A stretch of 17,500 nt of DNA, taken from positions 32,943,711-32,961,210 of the forward strand of contig CM060335.1 of assembly GCA_030674155.1 (NCBI GenBank). Direction: 5' to 3'. Positions within the stretch are counted from its first letter, which is position 1. The number at the start of each line of letters is the position of its first letter. Of this stretch, positions 1 to 7,708 are shown in pieces. The notes under the pieces are model-generated. The model was not told where the DNA came from and made no database searches. It saw only the letters and a program-made list of their open reading frames with translations. The position numbers and the translations under genes were made by a program. Source of the DNA: Stramonita haemastoma. Lineage: Eukaryota; Mollusca; Gastropoda; Neogastropoda; Muricidae.

Positions 1-100
1 TGTGTGTGTGTGTGTGTGTGTGTTGTGTGTGTGTGGTGGGAAAGGGGGGGGATACAGAGGTAGAGAGACAGAGATACAGAGGGAGAGAGAGTGGTGGAGG

Positions 101-158
<58 letters not shown>

Positions 159-300
159 TGTATGCGTGTATACGTGTATGCGTGTGGTGTGTGTTGTGTG
201 TGTGTGTGGTGTGTGTTTGTGTGTGTGTGTGTGTGTGTGCACGCGCGCGAGCACCTGCGTTTGTTTGTATGCGTGAGCGTGGACGTGTGTGATTGTGTAT
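1..300. repeat. GT-rich microsatellite cluster
   Basis: Largely (GT)n, with the longest pure run at about 103-157 and a short G/GA-rich interruption at 38-95. ORFs here read as Cys-Val or similar dipeptide repeats and are artefacts. From 300 to about 404 the sequence grades into GT- and T-rich DNA without a gene. Confidence 0.95.
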
Positions 301-403
301 AATATATGTGTTTTATGTGTACGTTTGTATGCGCACACGTGTGGGCTTGGGCGCACGCGTGTATTTTTTGCGCGCATTTATATTTTATTTATTTATTCTT
401 TTA

Positions 404-695
404 TATTTATCTATTCTTATATATCAAGGATAATGGGATAAGTACTCATGTGTTTTTTTATATCCAGTCCCCGTGTGTATGCAGTTGTGTAAATTTTGTT
501 ATCTGTTCCCACCGGCACACAATGGACTGCCGTTACGAAAAGCGGAACAGGATTTAACGTGTGTGCAAGATGTTCTGCGTGCGTTTGCACACGGGGCCTC
601 GGTTTAAAGTCTCATCCGAAAGACTTTTGGGGAGAGTGGAGTCAACACTGATGTTAACTCCAGGGGAAAATCCCCTCCATCGGGAATCGAACGCA
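404..695 (-). mobile_element. SINE copy A, tRNA-derived, truncated at its head
   Basis: On the - strand this runs from a B-box-like GCGTTCGATTCCC (near 695) through a conserved body to a tail containing the complement of atcaaggataatgggataag. The body matches four other copies in this window (1688-2046, 3988-4333, 4411-4663, 11996-12170) over marks such as ctgttcccaccggcacacaatgg and gtttgcacacgggg. The A-box end is missing and is replaced by a degenerate GT microsatellite. Head homology to a tRNA promoter is visible only in the complete copies. Confidence 0.75.
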
Positions 696-815
696 TTTGT
701 GTGTGTGTGCTTGTGTGTGTGTGTGCATATTTGCGCGCATGTTCGTGTGTGTGAGCGTGCGTGCATTCGTTCGTGTGTGTGTTTATGTGAGTGTGTTTAT
801 GTGTGTGCGTGCGTT

Positions 816-852
<37 letters not shown>

Positions 853-981
853 GTGCATGTTTATGCGTGTTTGTGTGTGTGCGTGTGTTCATGCATATGT
901 GTGTGCGTGCGTGCATGCATGTGTGTGTCGTGCGTGCATGCATGTGTGTGTGTCTCTGTGTGTGATAGGGGGGGGGGGGGG
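696..981. repeat. Degenerate GT array ending in a poly-G run
   Basis: Imperfect (GT)n with many GTGC and CATG variants, starting where SINE copy A loses its head, and ending in a run of G at about 967-981. About 90 bases of non-repetitive sequence follow (982-1073), with no gene visible. Confidence 0.9.
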
Positions 982-1080
982 TAGACCTGAGGACTGTTGC
1001 AGTATCGAACACTTTGTACATCAGAAGTGGCAGCAGCTGGGCTGCATTGAACTGACGCTAACACTGAACTGAAAGTGGGC

Positions 1081-1082
1081 AG

Positions 1083-1156
<74 letters not shown>

Positions 1157-1320
1157 AGGAGAAGGAAGGAAGGAAGGAAGGAAGGAAGGAAGGAAGGAGG
1201 AGGAAGGAGAGGGGAGGGAGGGAGGGAGGGAGGGAGGGAGGGAGAGAGAAGGGAGAGGAGAGACGGGAAGGAAGAAAAAGAGAGAAGAGTGGAGGTGAAA
1301 GTGAGAGGTGAAAGAGAGGG
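1081..1320 (+). repeat. Polypurine tract: (GA)n, (GGAA)n, (GGGA)n
   Basis: The + strand is almost pure purine for ~240 bases, in successive blocks of GA, GGAA and GGGA. Apparent Glu/Arg proteins are translation of the repeat. Confidence 0.95.
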
Positions 1321-1687
1321 AAGTTAAAAAAAAAACAAAGGACTGAAAAGAAAAAAAAGAGAAATGAGATCAACATGCTACGTTTAGAAAACAAAATTTC
1401 GTACGTTAGCTACTTTAATTATGAGTATTAATTAATTTCTTACATCCACTCGAGTCCCTTTTCCCTCTTACCTCTATTCCGTGTATAGTTTTGGTCTGTG
1501 CGGTTTGTTTGTTTTGGTGGTGGTGTTGTTTTTGGTGGAGGTCGGGCGGTGATGGTTGTTGTTGTTGTTGTTGGGTTTTGTTTTGGTTTAGTTGTTTTAT
1601 TTTTATGAGACCACACTACAAAGTGAGGTCCTGTGTGTGTATATACACATTCTAACTTGTTGTGCAAAAGTTAGAAAACAAGAAGAC
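1321..1687. other. Low-complexity spacer, no gene seen
   Basis: An A-rich stretch, then G/T-rich DNA with a short (GTT)n run near 1555-1574, then ~60 bases of mixed sequence up to the SINE head. No credible exon or RNA gene. Confidence 0.7.
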
Positions 1688-2046
1688 AGAACAGCCTAGT
1701 GGTTAGAGTGATGCACATTGCGCTCGTGATCTGACCAGGGTTCGAATCCCGCTGAAGGATATTAATTCCCTATGCATTTGATACCAGTGTGGACTCCTCC
1801 CCCCCCCCCCCCCCCCCCTTCCTAAAAAAAAGTTTTTCTAATGAAACTATAAACCGAGATCCCGTGTGCGGACGTATACAGAACATCTTGCGTACACGTT
1901 AAAACCTGTTCGCATCTCAAGAGTAGGCCATTTCGTGCTGGTGGGAACAGATGACAAAACTGACAAAACCGCGAATACACGGAAAATGGTTGTGAAAACA
2001 AACAAACACACGAGTGCTTATTCCATTATTATCGAAATAAAATAAT
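1688..2046 (+). mobile_element. SINE copy B, near full length with tRNA-like promoter
   Basis: The head contains an A-box-like segment (cctagtggttagagtg, 1694-1709) and a perfect B box (gggttcgaatcc, near 1739-1750) at tRNA spacing, as expected of an RNA polymerase III SINE. The body follows (cccgtgtgcggacg, gaacatcttgcg, ggtgggaacagatgac), then the tail gtgcttattccattattatcg and an A-rich end. A run of 20 C (1799-1818) interrupts the body where other copies have single-copy sequence. It is probably diverged and inactive. Confidence 0.8.
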
Positions 2047-2605
2047 GAAACGGATAGATAAATAGATAAGTTAAAAAGCCGCCAGTCTTTCACAGCGAAC
2101 TAAGTTAAGCTAGTTGCGTGGATAAACAATCATATCTCGCATGCCGTCTTCGACATGAATTGGGGGGGGGGGAGGTAGGCATGGATCCGCCAATTCAATT
2201 CGCTCATTCCTGTAGACAGAATGTGGCTACCTTAAAGACGGGCAAAAACGGTAGCATACACACAATCTCATCATCGGTGAACCCGGGAGCTCTAATCGAG
2301 GAACGTAATGAAAAAACACATCTTTAATTATACAACTGTTAAAACTCAATGTTCTTATAAAGCCTCGAATGACTGCAAGGTCATTTAAATGGATTTTTCT
2401 ACTTTTTTTTTCGTTTGCAATCCTTCTTAGCATGCTTACCTGATCTTCTGCCTGCGTGTATACATTACACAGATAAGAAAAGTACTAACAGGTCTGCATG
2501 TAGGATGACTGTGGAAAATCGTGAAAGCTTCCAACCCTTTAATCCACCACCAGGCTTTGATGAGAGTCGAACACTCAACTTGTGACTTGTAACTCCGCTA
2601 GAATT
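2047..2605. other. Mixed-composition spacer, no gene seen
   Basis: Non-repetitive sequence with a poly-G run at 2161-2171 and a poly-T run near 2404-2412. The short open frames here lack splice partners and protein-like composition over any length. Confidence 0.6.
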
Positions 2606-2796
2606 CTTGTTGTTGTTGTTGTTGCATTTATTGTTGATGTAGTTGTTGATGTTGTTGGTGTTGCATTTGTTGTTAATGTTGTAGTTGTTGATGTTGTTGT
2701 TGTTGTTGCATTTGTTGTAATGTTGTAGTTGTTGCTGTTGCTGTTGCATTTGTTGTTCATGTTGCAGTTGTTGATTGATGATGTTGTTGTAATGTT
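2606..2796 (+). repeat. (TTG)n array with a tgttgcattt higher-order unit
   Basis: Runs of TTG are regularly broken by gcatttgttg and atgttg, giving a loose higher-order period of several tens of bases. On the - strand it reads as polyAsn/polyGln or polyThr, which is not evidence of coding. Confidence 0.9.
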
Positions 2797-3135
2797 GTTC
2801 TTGCGCATTCCCAGTTTAGCACACTATAAGGGTCACCCAGTATGGGCATTCTGTCTCACTTATCCGACCTAGAAAGCATTGTGAGCATAAGACAGTAAGT
2901 GGATCTTAGAAGGGCAATTTGCGTGTACGAATGTTTTCAAAGTACTGAACTACATAGGCAGCCATATCCAGCTTCAGAGAATGTTGTCTCCTTTAATCAA
3001 AAAAGAGAGTCCAGGCTGTGTTATGGAGAAAGCTCATCATGGCTGAAGACAATGTCACATAGTGTTTTAAAGCATAAAACAACACCATTTCAGGGCCTTG
3101 AAATTTATAGCTTACATCAATAACTGACAAAGCCT
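2797..3135 (+). repeat. Dispersed repeat of a second family, copy 1
   Basis: This ~335-bp segment is recognisably similar, in order and spacing, to 12258-12592. Shared blocks include a gcgttccc/gcgcattccc start, cagt(tt)agcac, tcgcccag/tcacccag, cataggcagycatay, aaggcaatctca/aagacaatgtca, and a gacttcaataacagac-like end. There is no long ORF and no RNA polymerase III box that I can see. It could be a non-autonomous transposon fragment or an old segmental copy. Confidence 0.6.
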
Positions 3136-3180
3136 TAGCTGATCTGAGCCAGTCGTGTTGGCTTGGATGCGGTATGGGTG

Positions 3181-3506
<326 letters not shown>

Positions 3507-3584
<78 letters not shown>
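3507..3584 (+). repeat. Pure (TG)39 microsatellite
   Basis: Uninterrupted TG from 3507 to 3584, sandwiched between GACA-type arrays. Perfect runs of this length are likely to vary between individuals. Confidence 0.95.
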
Positions 3585-3585
<1 letters not shown>

Positions 3586-3586
<1 letters not shown>

Positions 3587-3723
3587 GAAGAAACGAGAAA
3601 GAGACAGACAGACAGACAGAGACGAAGAGAGAGAGAGACAGACAGACATACAGACAGAGACGAGAGAGAGCGACACCCAGACACATAGACAGAGACAGAT
3701 AGACAGACAGACAGACAAACAGA
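3586..3723 (+). repeat. (GACA)n/(GA)n array, second block
   Basis: Continues the composition of 3181-3505 on the far side of the TG run, as if the TG array expanded inside an older GACA array. The following ~265 bases (3724-3987) show no gene. Confidence 0.9.
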
Positions 3724-3987
3724 CGGATTGTTGATGCGGACAGCAAGGTTGTATGCTGCGTGCGTCGGAGTTTTTCGAAGGTTGGGGCAAACAGTGAGGT
3801 CGACGTGGCGTAAAATCATTAAAATCTGATACCAGCGTGTTATGAGTGTGGAGGTGCAGACGTTAAAATCCCCTAACGTGGGATTTAGAGCTTGTGAAAA
3901 AGAGTAGGGGATTTTATGTAATGGTGTGTGTGGGGTTGTTGTTGTGGTTGTGTGTTCGTGTGAATATTTATTGATTTCTGTATCTAT

Positions 3988-4333
3988 CTTTTTATTTCTG
4001 ATATCGAGGATAATGGAATAAGCACAGTGTGCTTTTTTTTTAAAATCCAGTACCTGTGTGTATGCATTTTTGGGGGTAAATCTTGTCATCTGTTCCCACA
4101 GGCACACAATGGCTTGCCCTTACAAAAAGCGGTACAGGATGTAACATGTAATGTAAGATGTTCTGCGTGCGTTTGCACACGGGGCTTTGGTTTAAAGTCT
4201 TATCCGAAAGACTTTTGGGGAGAGTGCAGTCAGCACTGATGTTAATTCCAGAGGAAAAATGTCCTCAAACGGGAATTGAACCCGGGTCGTCAAATTGCGA
4301 GCGCAATGTTCTGACCGCTAGGCTATCCCGTTT
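3988..4333 (-). mobile_element. SINE copy C, near full length, reverse orientation
   Basis: Read on the - strand from 4333: a tRNA-like head with A box (tagcctagcggtcagaac), a B box (gggttcaattcccg), then the family body including the segment with aaaagtctttcgga and gtgtgcaaacgcacgcagaac. It ends in the tail gtgcttattccattatcctcg and an A/T-rich end. This is the best reference copy in the window, since head, body and tail are all present. A GT microsatellite begins immediately beyond the head. Confidence 0.82.
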
Positions 4334-4410
4334 GTGTGTGTGTTTTGTGTGTATGTGGGGGGGGGGGGGGGGTGGGTCAGTGTGTGTTTATTCTTTTTTT
4401 TTTTTTTAAT
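4334..4410 (+). repeat. GT, poly-G and poly-T junction between two SINEs
   Basis: A GT-rich run, then about 16 G near 4357-4372, then a T run near 4393-4408, filling the gap between SINE copies C and D. Confidence 0.85.
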
Positions 4411-4660
4411 CCATTCTTTTATTTCGAGAATAGTAGAGTAAGTACATGTGAGCGTTTTGGAGTTTCTTTTACATCAAGTCCCTGTGTGTATGCAATTTTG
4501 TAAATTTTGTCATCCGTTCCTACCGGCACACAATGGCCTACTCTTCCGAAAAGCGGAACGTGTTTTAATGTGTGTGCACGATGTTCTCCTGAGTTTGCAC
4601 ACAGGGCGTCGGTTTATAGTCTCATCCGGAGGGCCTTTGCAGAGAGTAGAGTCCGAGTGA

Positions 4661-4663
<3 letters not shown>
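4411..4663 (-). mobile_element. SINE copy D, head truncated by a GT microsatellite
   Basis: It carries the same body as the neighbouring copy C (on the + strand: ccggcacacaatggcctac, gaaaagcggaac, tttgcacacagggcgtcgg, agtctcatccgg). It is lost upstream of the body where a GT array starts at about 4663. The tail end near 4417 retains ttcgagaatagtagagtaag. It lies only ~75 bases from copy C in the same orientation, separated by GT, poly-G and poly-T runs. Confidence 0.75.
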
Positions 4664-4717
<54 letters not shown>

Positions 4718-4831
4718 GTGTGTGTGTGTGTAATTGTTTGTGTGTGTGTGTGTGATTGAAGAGAGAGTGTGTGTTTGTGTTTGTGTGTGTGTGTGTGTGT
4801 CGTGTTTGTTTTTGTTTGTTTGTGTGTGTGT

Positions 4832-4885
<54 letters not shown>

Positions 4886-4892
4886 TGTGTGA
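4663..4892 (+). repeat. (GT)n arrays
   Basis: Three GT arrays separated by short interruptions (taattgttt, gattgaagagaga, cgtgtttgttt). The following 90 bases (4893-4983) are purine-rich and without a gene. Confidence 0.95.
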
Positions 4893-4983
4893 GGTGAGAG
4901 AGGTGAGATGGGGAGAGAGAGGAGAGATTTAGGGGAAAAAAACAACAATGGAGATGAAAAACAAATGTGTGTTAATGCGTTTA

Positions 4984-5065
4984 TACATACATACATACAT
5001 ACATACATACATACATACATACATACATACATACATACATACATACATACATACATACATACATG
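4984..5065 (+). repeat. (CATA)n tetranucleotide array
   Basis: About 20 near-perfect copies of CATA, ending in catgcatgtg. Confidence 0.95.
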
Positions 5066-5106
5066 CATGTGTAGTATTGTGTACTTGTGTTCATGAATGC
5101 ACTTGC

Positions 5107-5112
5107 GCACAC

Positions 5113-5178
<66 letters not shown>

Positions 5179-5343
5179 CACCACACACACAACACACACA
5201 CACACACAAAAACCACAAACACACACACAAACACATTCACTCAAGCCATCCACCCCACCCCACCCACCCCACCCACCCACACATAGACTCCACACACAGA
5301 CTCTCACACATAGACACACACAGACACACAGACAAACAGGCAC

Positions 5344-5380
<37 letters not shown>

Positions 5381-5500
5381 AACACACAACAAACACACAC
5401 ACACATTCACTCAAGCCATCCACCCACCCCCACACCCACACACATAGACTCACAACACAGACACACACCAGACTCACATACACAACACACACCAACCACA

Positions 5501-5560
<60 letters not shown>

Positions 5561-5600
5561 CACACACACCACACACTCGTACGCACACCACACACACACA

Positions 5601-5643
<43 letters not shown>

Positions 5644-5733
5644 ACACCACACACACACACACACACTAGCACTTACACACACACTCTCCCCCCCCCACGC
5701 ACACCACACACAACACACACACACACACACACG
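5107..5733 (+). repeat. Compound (CA)n array with an internal duplication
   Basis: About 630 bases dominated by CA. It contains a repeated non-CA landmark, cattcactcaagccatccac, at about 5234 and again at about 5404, so a segment of ~170 bases was duplicated within the array. Poly-C occurs near 5688-5696. Confidence 0.93.
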
Positions 5734-6068
5734 TTATCAAAAAGTACAAAACCCACACACCTTCAAACTATCGCGTGGTTCTTATTTTAATGCAGGTCGG
5801 TTTCCCCAGCACACACACGCACACACCAGAAGAAAGTCTTCCTAATCACGTGTGCTGCAAAGACCAGCCGAACTGATCATGACTTTTAAGATAGATTTTT
5901 GTTAGCGGTGGGTTTTTTGGGCTTCTCTTTAACTCTTATTTTTTAAACAATTCTTTTAAAGCAACTAGAAGCAGGATAGGGTTAGTTTCTCTATTTTTTT
6001 TGTCTTCTTCTTTCTTTGTCTTCGTTTTTATGTTAACTTTTAAGGGACTCAAGACTATTTTATTTCAG
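5734..6068. other. AT-rich single-copy DNA, no gene proven
   Basis: Non-repetitive, increasingly T-rich sequence that leads into the possible exon at 6069 and would serve as its polypyrimidine and branch region if that exon is real. Confidence 0.5.
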
Positions 6069-6174
6069 CAGTTGTTTGCTATTTATGAGAAACCAAAGCA
6101 AGCACTACAAGAGATACTGAATAATCATGGACTGATGACAGATTATGTGGAAATAATGTCTGTTTTTTCTCCAG
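6069..6174 (+). other. Possible + strand coding exon (106 nt), unidentified
   Basis: The stretch follows a good acceptor (attttatttcag, 6057-6068) and ends at ccag before gttttttt. The single open frame reads as ordinary mixed-composition protein rather than low-complexity sequence: it begins QLFAIYEKPKQALQEILNN and continues with HGLMTDYVEIMSVFSP. The donor is weak (GTTTTT), and no partner exon was found in the repeat-rich flanks. It could be an exon of a gene on the + strand, a decayed retrocopy fragment, or chance. I do not recognise the protein. Confidence 0.3.
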
Positions 6175-6238
6175 GTTTTTTTTCCCAACCTTTCTGCTCT
6201 CTTTTTTGTTTTTTCCCCGTTGAAATGAATGGGAAATA

Positions 6239-6339
6239 TTAGGAAAAGAGAGAGAGGGAGAGGGAGAGGGCAGAAAGAGAGAGAGAGAGAGGGCAGAAAG
6301 AGAGAGAGAGAGAGAGAGGGGGGAGGGAGGAGAGGGAGA

Positions 6340-6374
<35 letters not shown>

Positions 6375-7134
6375 GAGGGGAGGGAGAGAGAGAGAGAGAG
6401 AGAGACAGAGACAGAGAGAGAGAGAGAGACGATGAAAGATGAGAGATGAGAGGTGAGAGATGAAAAGTAAAGAACAGAAGGAGAACAGATTGTTAAGAAG
6501 AAGAAGAAATTAATATGGAAAGAAAAAGAATGTAAAAGAAGAAAGCAAAGAAGAAAGCAAAGACGAAAGCAAAGAAGAATGTAAAGAAGAAGAAGAAGAA
6601 GAAGAAGAAGAAGAAGAAGAAGAAGAAGAAGAAGAAAATGCAAAGAAGAAGAAAAATGCAAAGATGAAGAAGGAGAAGGAAAGAAGAATGCAAAGAAGAA
6701 TGCAAAGAAGAAGAAGAATACAAAAAAAGAAGAAGGGAAGAAGAATTGCGAAAAAGAAAAATTCTGAAGAAGAAGAATTGCGAAGAAGAATTGCGAAAAA
6801 GAAAAATTCTGAAGAAGAATGCAAAGAGAAGAAGAATGCAAGAGAAAAAGAGAATCAAAGAAGAAGAATGCAAAGAAGAATGCAAAGAACAAAGAGAGAA
6901 GAGAAGAAAAAGAAGAATGAAGAAGAAAGAAGAAGAAGAAGAAGAAGAAGAAGAAGAAAGAAGAAGAATGCAAAGAAGAAGATTGCAAAGAATAAGAAGA
7001 AGAATGCAAGAGAGAAGAAGAATGCAAGAAGAAATGCAAAGAAGAAGAAAGAAAGAGAAAGAAAGAAAGAAGGAAACAAAGAAAGACAAAGAGAAGAAAA
7101 AAGACAGAGCATCAGACGACAGAGAAACACAAAG

Positions 7135-7213
<79 letters not shown>

Positions 7214-7214
7214 A
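6239..7214 (+). repeat. ~1-kb polypurine tract (GA)n and (GAA)n with tgcaaagaagaa units
   Basis: The + strand is nearly all purine for about 975 bases: GA/GGGA blocks to ~6430, then (GAA)n (6593-6635) and many copies of an aatgcaaagaag unit, ending in (GA)n at 7137-7214. Both strands show long artefactual frames (Lys/Arg/Glu or Phe/Ser/Leu), which I do not count as genes. Confidence 0.95.
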
Positions 7215-7708
7215 AGTTAAAGAATAGGGAAAAATCCAGAGTCATGAAGAATCTGAGAACTATGTCAGTAAAATTTAGCATGAAGGGCTCAGAACAAATT
7301 TAAGTACCGACATATTCAGCAATAAACCGTTTCCATAAATGAATATATAAAAAAACCCATTAAAACTGAAATAAACCCCTATACTTATTGCATGATAAAG
7401 AGGACACTGTGAACTGACTTCGTAGCTTAGCTAATCGTAAGCGTCTGACCCTAACAGATAGTTTGAACATTCATCCCAAACATCTCCAAAATCTCAGCAT
7501 CTACACAGTTACAGGAAAACAACATTTTCTCCCTGGCCAAAAAAAAAAAAAGAAAAAAAAGAAAAAAAAATGAAATAAATGTTCCCCTTGGCACCGCGCA
7601 GACATGACCATCATCCCTGTTATCTCCCCCTCCTACCCGATAGATGGCAGTCATCAACTACGTCACACGAACAGCAGCGTCATCGCAGCAGCTGGAACCT
7701 TGATAACG
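7215..7708. other. 3' flank of the precursor gene, no other gene seen
   Basis: Mixed single-copy sequence downstream of the precursor's pattern-based stop on the - strand. It contains an A-rich run at about 7540-7570. I saw no AATAAA on the - strand here, so the 3' UTR may extend further or use a variant signal. Confidence 0.5.

Noticed and set aside
1694..1752. A possible functional tRNA gene
   Set aside because: A and B boxes are present, but the cloverleaf stems and acceptor end are not, and the sequence continues into the SINE body.
5087..5845. 252-residue + strand Thr-His ORF
   Set aside because: Translation of the CA array.
6239..7281. Long ORFs of Lys/Arg/Glu (+) or Phe/Ser/Leu (-)
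   Set aside because: Translations of the polypurine tract. No domain, and composition follows the repeat.
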